The notes under the pieces were generated by a model that saw only the letters and a program-made list of their open reading frames with translations, was not told where the DNA came from and searched no databases. From assembly GCA_033026295.1 (NCBI GenBank), contig CM065182.1, forward strand, positions 12,214,001 through 12,278,000: a DNA stretch of 64,000 nt. Direction: 5' to 3'. Below, piece by piece: positions 1 to 13,800 of the stretch; positions within the stretch are counted from its first letter, which is position 1; every line of letters starts with the position of its first letter. This DNA is from Channa striata (Eukaryota; Chordata; Actinopteri; Anabantiformes; Channidae). The translations under genes were made by a program, and so were the position numbers.

Positions 1-2092
1 AGTCCTGTCCCCCCATTGGGAGATTATAGATATTGCAATCTTTAATATGGGGTTTATGCTCAGGGGCCATTATCAGTAATCTGCAGAGGGGAGGGAGTCT
101 GACCTGGTTTTTGCAGCCACTACTGGACTGCCAGACACATTTTGTATACCATCTGTAATATGCTACCCAGCTGTATCAGTCTCTATAGGGACAGTAGGAA
201 GGTGGAATACTAGAGATTTAAAGAGACCAGCACAATGACGATGGTGATGATTGACATGATGATGAATACAGGCTGAGAGCAGCTGTGATTGGGGCACTGT
301 GTGTTACTCGCGGTGCTGCTGTTTAAAATGAGCTTAACAATTACCTGATGTTGTGACAAAGTGTTGCTCAGTCTCCACTCAAAGCAAAATACAGACTCAG
401 AGATTTGATTATCTCAACCCCAGATGAAAGCAGTTGTTTTATTTGACCACCGATCTTATATCAATTATAAAATGGGGGTTTTCGAGCTGAAACAATTTAA
501 TAGTGATCAATAGAAAAAATGTGTCTATTCTAAAAATGGATTAATAGTTTCTTTAATTGCTTACTTGCTTAATTTAATGAGATAGTCAACTATTTCCTAC
601 TTATTGCATTTCAGTCATGAAAATTTGTTGATTTGATAAATTCATATAAACAAACACAAATTGAATATCTTAGAGTTATAATATTATTAATCAGCCATAC
701 TGGCATATACCTTTTGGCTGATATTGTACAAACTAAAATAATGAGATTTTCTTTTTTTAAAAAAACAAACATGCATTTATAAGTAACGTTATCATTACTA
801 CTATTTCATGTATAATACTAGTAATAAATATTTACTTTTCATTTTTAATATAAAAACATTAATTATATTTCTGTTTCTCTTTTTCACATTACCTGAACAA
901 CATTTTCTGTTACACCCATTTTAGAAAAGGTTCTCAGATTAAAATAATCACATCTGCTTGATTGCCAGTCTACAAACTCATTTGAACTCTATGAAATGAA
1001 GTAATGAACCTTAATGCAGATTGCGTGTAAAAGCACAGAGATCATCTCATAATAACTTTGTTTCGTTTCTGTAACTTTGTCAAAAGTAATTTGTGTTAAA
1101 ATTAATCTTTGGCTGTTAATGAACTAAGTAATATGTTAAATGTTCAATGTTAAATTATTCCATTGTAAATGTCAACAATGTGTAAAATAATTTGAGTTAT
1201 GATTTCTCAGAAAAAAGTCGGAATTTTGACTTTAATGTCAGAAAAACCTTTGAACATTTATGTTATGAATGGACTACCAAGGTACACTGTAATTCCATCC
1301 ATTATAGCTTAAAGTCTTCATTCCATCACTACCATTAGCATATTCCTGAATGTTTTGAACACTTTCTGCGCTAAATATTAATGTGGCATCTCTGGTTGGT
1401 ATTGGATGACATAATTTAGAATCAGACGAGGTTAATGTCCACATCTGTCCATCAGCAATGTTCCCTTCACCTGTTCTTTCCAGCCCACCTGTTCCCCTTT
1501 CCTCACTCTCCTGCATGTGTTTAATCTTAGTGAAAAACTTTACATATATATATACATATATACACAGGCGTGTGTGCGTGTGTGTGTGCGTATGTGTGTG
1601 CGAGTGTGTTAAATATGTAAGGAGATTAAATAGACTTAAATCTCTGCATCTGGCATAGAAATTTCAATCACATAACCTATCAGCGTGTCCCCCCTCCACC
1701 TCCCCCTGTCTGTCTTTGTTTGTGTATGTGTGCACACACTCTACGGAGGTAACAGGCTCCACCTCCCTCCCATCCACCTAAACCACCACAGGCTTTAGCC
1801 CAAATCCCTGGCTTTCTGTGTCACATGACTGATGTTTGCAGCTGGACATTTGACATACATTTGTTATGATTATTTTGCTACACATTTGAAGGACATTCCC
1901 ACTCGGTCCTTCTCTTGTCCATTAATGTGATGCTGATTGCTTTAAAGCAATGCCGGTGGAATCCTATTAGCTTGTGTTCATACTTTTGTGTGTTTACATG
2001 ATGTATACAGCACATAACAGGTGCTCACTGACGGCCTCTCACCTCCACCTCAGCCTGTTGAGTGATGTCGCTTCGTCTGCTTTCCCCTGCAG
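1..2092 (+). other. dscaml1: part of dscaml1 intron 1
   Basis: AT-rich sequence with a GT-rich microsatellite-like tract at about 1568-1607. I found no exon or signal peptide here, so the first exon must lie further upstream. Confidence 0.7.
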
Positions 2093-2413
2093 TACACAGT
2101 GAGGATGTGGGCTCTACCAGGCTGTACTTTGTGAATGCCTCCCTGCAGAGGGTAACCTACTCCAGCTCGGTGGGGGTGTCCCTGCCCTGTCCAGCAGGGG
2201 GCACCCCCAGTGCCATACTGCGCTGGTACCTGGCCACTGGCGACGACATCTACGACGTGCCCCACATCCGCCATGTGCACGCCAACGGCACCCTCCAACT
2301 ATACCCCTTTTCACCCTCCGCCTACAACAGCTACATCCACGACAACGACTACTTCTGCACTGCTGAAAACCAGGCCGGCAAGATCCGCAGCCCCAACATC
2401 CGCATCAAAGCTG
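2093..2413 (+). CDS. dscaml1: dscaml1 coding exon 2 (Ig1)
   Basis: Acceptor ccctgcag, donor G|GTGAGT; starts with two bases of a split codon and ends in phase 1. It encodes the whole first Ig domain, with Cys in LPCPAGG and FCTAEN and the Trp of LRWYLATGDD. It is numbered exon 2 because the preceding exon, which should carry the signal peptide, is not in the window. Confidence 0.96.
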
Positions 2414-5204
2414 GTGAGTTGGACACGTCGTCGTGAAGGGATCAGGTCTAGGCTGGGATGAGGTGGGAAAGTTATTGGTCAAAGGGTCAAAAGGAATGGG
2501 GGATGTTGTGGATGCTTAAAGTACAGCAGATGTGACTGGCAGCTGCAAAAACCCCAACCCCACCTAGAAGCACCTGCCCTAAAATAGCCCCTGTCATCCT
2601 CAACACAGATTGACCTAGAACACAGTCTACAGAGGGAACATCTGCATCACATACTACATCAGGCTTTGGCCTTCGCTCATACCTATTCGACTGAGCTGGT
2701 GGTGAACCACTGCACTTTACACTGACATAACCCCCTCAGCTTCATCTGCAGTATGGTACCATCTGGTAGAAAAAAAATCCAAAACAAAAGGCCCTTTCCA
2801 CACTTAGTGTTAGGTGGCAAGTCCAGTGTGAAATGTAGATGATAGGACCAGACCAGACATGGAAGGAAAAGTGTGATTACAAGTTATATCATGTCACCAG
2901 CTCATACTTGTCGACACATCTTCACTTTATAGAAGTTACAATCAACGCCAGCTGAACTTCAGTTGCTTTGATGTTTTATAGCAATGTTTTTAAAAATTTA
3001 GAATGGCACGAAACCATCTAATATGGAGGAAATGTGGTCTTGGAAACCTTAGTTTTGGAGGTACTGTACATAAATATATCTCCAGCTTTATTTCTGAACC
3101 ATAAGTAATTAATGTAAAGAAACATGGTGTCATCCTAAGAATAAAAGTACACAAGTCAATAAACAATAGTTGTGGGTGGTCTATTTTTGGATATCCTGAC
3201 TAGAATCAGCCTCTGTTGCCATCATATTTTCAGTTCTGTCCTCCTTCTCCCTCCTCCTTCGTTCTTCAAACTGTCCTCTTGTGCCAGACTAAATATAGGC
3301 ACAGCACACTTCTTTAATTATCTCTCATTAACAAACCTAATTGGTGCTTTCCATTGATTAGACCATGTGAGGCTGCTTTAATAAGCGAAACCTCATCTAA
3401 AGTAAAACAGTACGTCTGGGGGTTTGGGTTCCTCCAGCTCTTTAACGAGCAGAGACACGAAACAAAAATTACCTAGCAGACAGTTACGTCAAACTACAGC
3501 TGGAACAAAGCTACAGCGAGGCAATACTTACATCGCAACTACGGTCCCGCCCCTCCCTCCTTCCCATCGTTCATTCAGGCCAGTTGGTCCCACCCCCTTT
3601 TCCCCCACTGCCGTCAACATCTGTTTTCATATTCTGCCTCCCAACACCGACCTGAACAAATACTCATATTCATTCTACTAATACTAGCGCCAAGTTGAGG
3701 ATTTGAGCCAGGACCCTGAGCTGCATGCCAGCCGGTCGCTGCCTTCATTCCCACATGACCCAAAAGCCTGGCCTCAGGAGACGGGGGATTAGCTCGAACC
3801 AAACATCCTGCAGCCAGCCGCCTCTGTCAGGCCCTGGCAGCTCTGGAGCACAGGTTACAGTTGTGTGGACATTTTAGTTTGGGGCTCGGTCTTACGGTCG
3901 TGACTTTCTTTTACCTACCGAACAATTTTCCTTTCTTTACAACAACAACTATGCACATTCCCATCGCTAGTCATTCGTTTCAGAGCTTTTGACTTGACAG
4001 ATCAGTTTTATTAGAAGATGTAAATTTACATGCACTCGCTCGCGATATTGCAGCAGGACTGTACGCACACTGTCATCGTGTCTGTTACCAGGGAAGGGAT
4101 TCCAAACCAGTTTCTTAGCAACCTTCAGATACGTCCTAGCTTTCATGTGATTTTGCTAATGAGTCTGCGCGCGTTCAACAGAGTGTAAAATATTGCATGA
4201 AGCTGCATAAAACTGAAGCAGGAATGAGAGAACTGTTTACTTTGCTACTGACTCAGTTGTTTGCCTCAAACATTGTGGACAGAAAAAGTAAAGTGTTTCA
4301 TTGTGATGTCACGCCAATGCTAGAAGATAATTTCCATGATCATCCTGCTTAATATTGGCTTCGCCGCCATTTACGGCGAAACCAAAGGCAGGATTAGAGG
4401 GGTTCAAACAATAAGCACAAGAGTCCGCCAGTCATTTCCAATGAATAAATCTGCAGAGCTGTGGTAATTGATGAAGGGTGCTCTGGAGTGTTATTGTGTT
4501 GTTTTGATGATGTAAACACCAGCAGATTATTGCTTTTTTCTCAAACAGCACATTATAATAAGATCTCTATGATGTTCACCCACCGTCACACATCTTCTAC
4601 TCAGGTGACGGAGAAAATTAATATCGTCAAAGTTGGTCTTTGTTGATGATTGTATTGCTTTTAACTGGTAAAGTCGGACAGAATTCAGGCCAAATGATCA
4701 GTCAACATTAAATCCACCTGGTTGTTTGCATGTTGTGGCTGATCAGACGTCAGATTGGAGAAACGCAATGTTGGCCATAAATTACAGGTCTAACAAAACA
4801 TAGTGAATTACCACTTGCTGCTCAAGGCCGCTTAGCCCCGGACCTGTCACAGTGCCCACGCTGACTCCTGTCAACTACAACTTTAAAACAACAATTTGGA
4901 TTTAATGAAGTGGCTGATTGGTGCAATTCTGCCCTAGATATAAGTTATCTCAATATTGTTTCCATCCTTGTGTAGTTTTCAGGGAGCCCTACACTGTGCG
5001 GGTAGCGGACCAGCGCTCTATGCGGGGCAATGTAGCTGTGTTCAAGTGCCTGATCCCCGCTGCTGTGCAGGAGTACGTCAGTGTCGTGTCCTGGGAGAGA
5101 GACACCGTTTCCATCGCCCCAGGTAAGGCATCATATGAATGAATCTTTATTGTCCTGGGCTGGGCAGGTTGATTAATTTCACAGCTTTTAGGTGTGTCTT
5201 TATC

Positions 5205-5247
<43 letters not shown>

Positions 5248-7781
5248 TGATGCACCGCTACATTCTATGTTTGACTGAACTCTTAACTCGTGTCTTCTGT
5301 CTGCTCACTGATCTGGATCACTGATCTGGTCTGCCCCTGCCTCCTTCTCATCCTCCTCTTCCTCATCTTCCTCTTCAGGCATTTGCTTCTTTCCACCTCT
5401 TCTATCACTGTGTTTACTGTCTCCATCTCATCACACACCATTTTTTCCCCCTAAAGTCAAATAGTCATGTGACGCTTAGTCACATGACTATTTTACATTT
5501 TTCTCCTCATCAGATCTATTTCTGTCCTCTCCCTGCTTGTCTTTCCACCTTGTCCTTGAGAAACAGGGCCACAATTAGAGACGCAGGATGTCAATAGGAC
5601 TGTGCCCCCACATTCATCTTCATTAACCTCATTTGTGTGCAAGTGTGTGCGTGTGTGTCTGTGTGCGCAAAAAAGAAAGAGAAAGAGAAACTGAGAGTTT
5701 GCTCTTTATCACTAAACACTCCTGCAAAGCTGCAGCGCATATGCATGCGCATGCATTTAAAACGCTTGTAGTAATGTTAGTAATGTAGCAAAGGGGGATG
5801 AAGGAAAGAGGATAAAAACAGAACCAGAGGAATAGAAGCAAGGAGGGTAGTAGGGCAAGAATGGCCCCGGGTCCCGGCAGATGGCGTTTTATATTATATG
5901 TATGCAAAACACATAGACACTGTGTCACACACACAGATTCAACAAGGTTTGGTATTTTCAGACCTTTCTGATTATTAGTATTAGCTCATCCTAACAATCG
6001 TGTACAGCATTATACTACTTTACTGTACCTTGCCTTTTTTTAATTTGATATCTGAAAGCTGCCACAGTAGAAACTACTCAAACGCGCTTATATCACAGTA
6101 AAAAGTCCGATTCAGGAGCTATGCTTTATCTTTTTAAGTTTTAGTGTGTTCTGCACCAGCACAAATATATGATTCATGTTTGAATTTGAAATAAAAAAAG
6201 GACATTTTGATATCTAGTTTGACTAGATGTGACGTGTTCTACATACTACCTTTAATTTATTTTCGCTAAACATATCGAAAGACAGTGTTACACAGTACAG
6301 GCTAACTAATCAGACTGTACATTTTCCATCCATTAATTTCAAGTAACATCAAAATTTGCTCATCTTTCATAATTTTCTATATTTTTTTCTACTTGTTCAC
6401 TATGACAGAATGTCTTCTATGAATCTTAAGGACAAACAGAAATGATCTTGTTTGGATGTCAGTCAGTCCTCTGTGTGGATATTTATGGTTTCTGTGGATG
6501 GGGTGTTGCTGTTTATACCATCATGTGGCTGCTGTGTGTAATTAGGGGTATATAGGTCAGTTGATGAGCAGTGAGTGTGAGGATCAGATGTTGAACACGG
6601 CGAACCGCTTGCTGAACTCAGTGTTCGTTTCCCTGTGACAGCAGCACACACAAATGTAGGACTCGCCGTGTGATTGTGCTCATCCTTGACCCCGACCTCC
6701 CGCTACTCAATACAGTGACCTCATCATCCTCACAACCATTCACAGGAGTCACCTACAGTATTTGCAACATAACCTCTCACTGAAACACAACACGTGTGTG
6801 GAACAGCTTACACAGCCACTTGGCCAGCAGTGGACTGTCTAAATTGGTCTAATCAAGATGTGAAAATTAAAATTGACTTTGTGACTGAAAGCTGTCTGCA
6901 TATGAGTGAGTGGGTGGTTGCCTGTTTTACATGTCACTATTACTTGTGCTTGTAATAAGAAACATAGCTGTTGAATTGGAGTCAGTAAATCCATAAGCAT
7001 TTGCATGAAGATGCACGCATGCCTTTTTTGGTCCGAGGCACTTCTACCTTTTTTTTTATTGTGTAGACCCATTGAGGGTCATGAGAAGCAGACGGAAGCA
7101 AACACTTTGGATTTTTTGTCAGGTGATCATGTGAGGGATAAACGCTCACACAGCTGACTTGATGCTGCCTTAGTGATAACACGTTTTCTGAGATGTTGTC
7201 AGATATTGTATTGATATAGAGTGACAGTGTCTGTTGAAATCTGCTGCAAACAGCAAGTCAGCGCGTTCAATCACTGCAGTCGCTGCTGTTTTGTTTCATA
7301 TTGCACTCTGATTAGCTAGTTCCACCTCTACAACCTTTATGTCTTGATTTGGTTTTTTTATTTGAAAAACACCACAGTTTCTAATGAGTGTTCACAACCT
7401 GAATACAATGTAGGAACACACTATTGACAAGGCTTGGCTAAAATTTCCTTTGGTGTTTCCTCAGAATAATAATAATAGACCGTGTGTAAGCTCTGATCAG
7501 TAGGACAAACACATATTGGTCTCAAGGTTGAGTTGGTGACATAACACAATGCAGCCATGCCCTCTGAACCCCAACAGGTTCCATTTTCACATATACGCAT
7601 GTTCTCCATCTGGAGCCGTGTGTGTGTGTGTGTGTGTGTGTGTTTGTGTATGTGTATGTGTCCTTGCCTGCCCCACTTTCCTGTACAGCCAGGACAGTGA
7701 GGGGCTTTTATAGGGGAGGGGTGCTAGCAGACTGACCTATTTCCCGTTCACTTCCCTGCCCCATACATCGCTGTAGTTAAG

Positions 7782-7859
<78 letters not shown>

Positions 7860-10800
7860 CACAATGGAGGCCTGCTAGTCTGAGCAGCGATCTGAAGGAA
7901 AAGAGCTGGATTAGAGTCAAAGGGATGGGGAGTTTATGGACAGGAATAAAAAAAACAGTGGGACAGAGAGAAGGTTTAGTTTTCAGATTGAGTCTGTCAT
8001 TCCAACCAGCAGAAAGCTAATGAGTGGCTCTGATGAATAGAGGCTGGACCAGCAGATGGCTGCAGCCACATGGTGGACCACAGAAGATGCTCAGCCATGC
8101 TCAATCTAATCCACCTGCCACAGTTTAGTCTTGTTTATGTATTTGCATGTTAGTTTTGATAGACACGGCATTAGAAAGAGACGACAAAATAAACACACTT
8201 TATAGATGATATATAATAAGAAAAAACATGATTCAATAAGTCATGTTTGTTTGGTTTCTGCTTTACTCTTTATACTTCAAAATCTAATTTTCAAATTCAG
8301 TACCGCTATCTTCGTCTAGTACCTCAAAGTGTAAGTGCTTAGCATTTATAAGCTATTGATTTAGTTTATCACAGAGGTTGTCCTGAAAGTTTCCCTCAAG
8401 CTGTGCAATGAAAACGGACATTCAGTCGTGTATGTGAGGTTGTAAAAAGGATGGTGGAGTTAGCCTTTGTTTAACCTTTTAGTTTCTATATGCTGAGTTA
8501 TCAGGCCGTAATGTGAGTTATCAGGCCACCGGGTGGTGAGGTCATTTACAGGCTATGTTACAGATCAATCGTCTGCCCCTGGGGTCCCTGCTGGGAGTCA
8601 ACAGAGATGCAGCAATACACAACACACACACATGCACACACAGATAATTAGGAACACCTGTAAATTTATTATCAATTTGCTAATTATTTGCTTGATTGAA
8701 CGCATAGTAGCCAACGTTTTTCTGCAGTTTTAGTAGTGATTTGCTCTATACATCCATAACCTTTAAAAGTAAATATCTCTGCACCTTTAGAAGTTAATTC
8801 ACTTCACTTTGTATGCAAAGCTCGCCCATTTCAAACAAATCAAAGAAAGTCAAACCCAATGCATCACATGTGAAAGTATCTGAGAGAAGCCACAGCTTTG
8901 ACACAGCATCAGTATGTTCCACCTCAAGCGAACTGACTTCAAGTTTCATGTCCCAGAATTTGCATTTTGTAGGTTTTAACTGTCATGTCTTAAAATTAAA
9001 TGGAAATTGCGAAAAATGCACTATAACCAGCAATGTTTGTCATATTTACTTGAACAATTATAAAAATGATTGAGTCATTATATCATTTATTTCATTAAAT
9101 TAATCTCCATTATATGTTACTGTATATGTCTTCAACCTGTACTTGATATTACTGTAAATTGTATAAATGTTGTCCTTTTATCTACACATGCAAACCACAG
9201 CTCTTCTGCCTAGTAATTAAAAAGTTAGTGTCATAAGGCTTCACACAGGTGCAAGAGGAGAGAGGTGACAAAGGCAGAAGAGACCTCATGGAGAGCAGTG
9301 GTGTGTTAGGACACGATGTCTGCAAATCTGTGCTTGTGCACTCAGAGCAAGAATACATTAATAGATACACTTGTCCCGGACACCACAGACTCTTGTAAAC
9401 ATCGCTCTGACACACACTCTCTCCTACAAAGTACAAATGTACAAACTGTTCTCTTACACACACCCACACGCCCCCCCTCAAAAGTAACACAATAAAGCCA
9501 TTTTCAGAATTTGCCTGAACCTGCATAAATATGGAGCACTCATTAAAGATTAACATTAAGGCTGCAGTCTGCTCGGCTCCGCTGTGTGACGGCTGTCCTG
9601 TTGTTGTGCTCAGGCTGCCTGGGTGCAGCAGGACGTGGTGTGACACAGGAGGACGTGGAGCACGTGGCATCCCCAGGGCTCATAGAACATAACATAAGTG
9701 TCGCCCTCTGTCACCCCCACCCTCAGCTTTCACCCACCCCCTTTTTCACCTCATCTTCCCTTGCTCCTGCCTCTGTCCCATGTGGCACACAGCAGGCCAT
9801 GTAGGGTTAGTGGGAGACTAAATCATGCAGCTGACGGTGCAGCTATCATGCACATATGTATGCAAATATATGGCTTTTGCACCCTAACGTGACAATGAGC
9901 AGCAGTGTGCAACATATTCAAGAGATGTAAAACAGAGAAATACTAATAGCTTTAAGCTTCCAGATCAACAAAATAAGTCAAACAAATTATTGAGGTTGTT
10001 CACTTTTGTTTTTATTGTTAAATTTTTGCCCCTCTCCGATTTGCCCCAGTGTGCTGACAGTGAATAAGAGCAGGGCAGGAACAGATGGGGTGCTGGCAGC
10101 CATCTTTTACTCAGTTAGGTTGAGTAGGCACATGGGTGGGTGTGTTAATTAGCACAACCGAGTGTGTGTGTGCGTGTGTGTGTTTGTGTGTGTGCTTGCA
10201 TGTGTCTACGTATGAGTGCAAGGGGTACAATAGGCATAATTACCTCTGCTTGAGAGGCCCAGTTATAGGGGGCTTGGCATGGAGAGGCGGAGATCAACAA
10301 TGGCCCAACCACGGGCTTTGTGTGCACAGAGCAGGGGGCTGACAAGTGTCGGCTATTATTGACTATTTACACACTGCTACACACGCCTGCTCACGTGCAC
10401 TTAACACAGAGATGTACACACTCTAACGCTACTGCCACTCACCCTCCCATGCCTTTTTTCTCTTTGTCTCCATCACACACACACATTCACACAACCACAC
10501 ACACACACACACACACACAGTATGAGCATGTTTACTGTGCACCAGTGTATCAGTGTCAATCAGCATAAGAGGGAGAGATGGGAAAGCCCCTGCAAGCGCA
10601 TCACTCTGACAGAAACCTGGCCACTGTCTCACCCTTGAAGCAAGGCTGTGTCACAACACAACAACTGAGACCTAGACCGAGCGATAGTTAGGGACCAATG
10701 GTTTAGATTGACAAATGTATAATGTGGCTAAAAAGATATTTACAGCTTTGTGTCCACAGCTTTGCCTTTTTATTTCTATTGGATATCAAACTTGTGACAC

Positions 10801-13800
10801 ACTTCTCTTTTAACCAAAAGACAAAAGTATTACAATGACAAAGTGTGAAAAAAGATAATTTCCTTTACGTAAGAAAGTTTTATATGAACTTTAGAAGGAA
10901 TCAAATGTTTTAATTCATGTCATTTCATGTTGGAGCACGACTAAAATGAAAGTTTGGTGTTCTGACTGCAATTTAAAGAAATATAATATTATTTGAATAT
11001 ATTATTAATATAATATATATATATATTTTAGTTGAAATTCAAAAATGTATCTTCACTGGGTCTGAGTGGAATAGGTGTTAATCTCCACTTCTTGGTACAT
11101 CCAAAGTCATTAAGAGAAGCAGAAAGGCTTGTGTCAAGGCTTAGTGAAAAGAGTTGGAGCGTGTTTTGGGCCTGGATTGGGTTAAGAAATAGGATTTGGA
11201 TAAAGAGGTTTTTACCCCTTTTCTCCTGCTTTCTTCTACTCTTTTGTTTAGACGAGCGAAAGAGGGATTAGCGTGAGCAGATTACAACAGACCCTACTAA
11301 AAACACTGTGTTTAAGGAAATGCTTATTTACTTAACAGCTCACGGCAGCGGAGAGCAGTCTGACTCTGATGACCTTTATTTTTGAGTTTGTGTTATTATT
11401 AAAGACTAGTAGTCTGGCCATAAATGTTCTTTTTGTTTAAAGTGGACCAAAACAAAATTGTTACACACATTTTAATCTGGTTATCTGATATTATTAAGAG
11501 TGAATATCACAAATATGTCATTTTGAATTTGTTATGTATGTAACAACTATTTTGTTTTCATAAAATAAATTGAAGATGGTGTAAGTGAGATATTTAGTAG
11601 ACACCAAAACAGTATGCTCAAACGTCACACTCCCAATAAAACCCCAAATATATACACCATAAAACACACTGGGCATTGTACTTATTCTGTTGCTTTTAAT
11701 GGTGCCTGGTTGTTTGGGGTCCGTGAGGAGACATGATCGGGGATCAAATAAAATCCCTGGTGATCCTCAAGTGACATGTTCCTACATGACCTCTCAATCA
11801 GACCTATTGATCGACCTTCGTATTGGCTGTGTGAACACATCAACACAGGATTAACATCGCAGGACCTGACTGCCTGCAGTGGGCAGATGCTTGCTGGGGC
11901 TGTGGATTAGTATGTACACAACCATTTATATAGAGAGTGCATCCACCATTTTATTGTAGACATATATAAGTCAGAGGGGTCTTTTTAGCTCCATACCTTA
12001 TTCAGCTTTATTGATGGGATGGAGTGACACTATTTGTTTTTATTAATATTCATGTGTTCTAAAGCTAGCGTCATATGCAGTGTAATAGAATATTAAAAAG
12101 TACAAATTTTGTGGGCAGCTGTGGCTCAGCTCATCATCCGTTCACCACAGGGTCAGTGACTGCAGTTATGTTTCCAATGTTCAATCATTAGTTTTGTAGT
12201 TTAATTGCGGTAACTGTGAGCTCATGGTATTTGATACTTTGAGTGTATTTATAGTCGTTTCAGGGATTTCAACCATGCTTCCTGGTAAACATTCAAAATG
12301 TGTGTGTGTGTGTAGAAGTAAAACCCTCTCTCTCTTCTCTTCTCTCTCCGCTGGCCAGTGACACTCCTCTGCCACCAGCACTCTAATAGGGAGGGACCAG
12401 GCAGCTCACTCAGTGCCACTAATGCAGCTCACTGCCCCAGGCCATTGGATAAGCTGGAGTACACTGCATCTCACACACACACAGACTCACACAGATGATG
12501 GCAGACACACACAATCTATCGAGCTCCATCTCTTATAAGCAGCTAAATCAAAAGAAGGTGTAGGGGTGAGAGCTTTATGATGCTGCGGGATGTTTACTTT
12601 TACCGAGTCACATTTTCTAAAGAAGCTCCTTCAGTGTTTTAGTCGTCGTGCACGTGGGTAACAGTTCAATAGGGGGTAATGGGATATCTGGGGGGGGTAG
12701 GTGTAGGGACAGTGCTGGCACACTTCTGTAAGGTGCAGTGCATCGGGATGTGTGTGTGTGTGGTTTCTCTCTCCCGGGACTCTCATTATCACTGCTGTCC
12801 CAGATGTCACCAAGCACATGAAACACACGTCATGAATAATGGAGTCCTCTTTCTACATCTCTCCCCATTTCTGTCCTGTCCTCCCACCCTCATTCATTCC
12901 CATCCATCCCTCGTTTTGTCTGATGCTCCTACTGATGCTTAATCTCTTCAGTGCTGCCTCTATCTGAGATGGTCCATTTAGCTTTATGCAGCCAGTGTGG
13001 TTGGGATGGCTTTATGGGGAGGGGACAGCATCTCTGCAGCGTCGTATCTACACGCAAACAACATCTTCTGCATATAATGGTCTTACGTCTGTCTCTGAGG
13101 GTCCATTCAGACTCTTGATAGGCCTCCCGACTCCTCTGCATCGCCCCTTCCCCCAGTGTTTACTGTTTAAAGTCACACGGGGCAAATTGGGACAGAGCAG
13201 CCAGTGGAGCAGAAGAGACGTGGTCCCATCGCAGAAAAAACTGGACTCTGCTCTCTCTCTGTCTACTCTGTCTCATCCCACCTTTGTCTGATCCTCATCT
13301 CTGTCCCCCCAACTTTATTTACTGGAAGTCAGTGTGCAACACAGCAAAGCAGCGAGGGTCAGGCTGGGGAGAGGATGATTGAAAAAGGAGGTAAGGCAGT
13401 CAGAATTGGTTAGGAGAGGGGACAGCAGTTCGGATTAGACAGTGAAGCGTGGCTTTTTAATGAAAACATGACAGAGCTGCAGCTTCTTCAATGTCCTGCC
13501 TTTCGCCTTCTTCTTCCAGAAAATGAGCAAGCAGCGGAGAAAAAGTGAGAAAGAGAAAAAAAAGAGGGAGAAGTGCTGAGATTCAGATATTTCTCATGCA
13601 GCGTTAGTCCTAACTGGCAGCCCGAGTCCTGCTCCGTCTGGACAGTTTGGTCGCGTTAACAAAGTCTCTTTTATGGAGGACATACAGCGGGGTGGCCTGC
13701 ACAATTAGTTGTTACACTTCAGTTGTGCCAATAAAACCTGCTTTGAATGTGAATTGAGAGGAGTTAAGAGGACACCATTCATAGATCTTAAGTAAGTGCG

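Noticed and set aside
4976..4983. Alternative acceptor ttttcag for dscaml1 exon 3
   Set aside because: Using it would break the frame and remove VFR, which the upstream tag acceptor preserves in the family sequence.
7784..8020. ORF of repeated Val-Cys translated from the (TG)n tract
   Set aside because: Pure product of a dinucleotide microsatellite with no further coding signal.
9182..9670. 162-codon minus-strand ORF in dscaml1 intron 3
   Set aside because: No recognisable domain, odd composition, no splice or promoter context, and it overlaps simple-sequence stretches.
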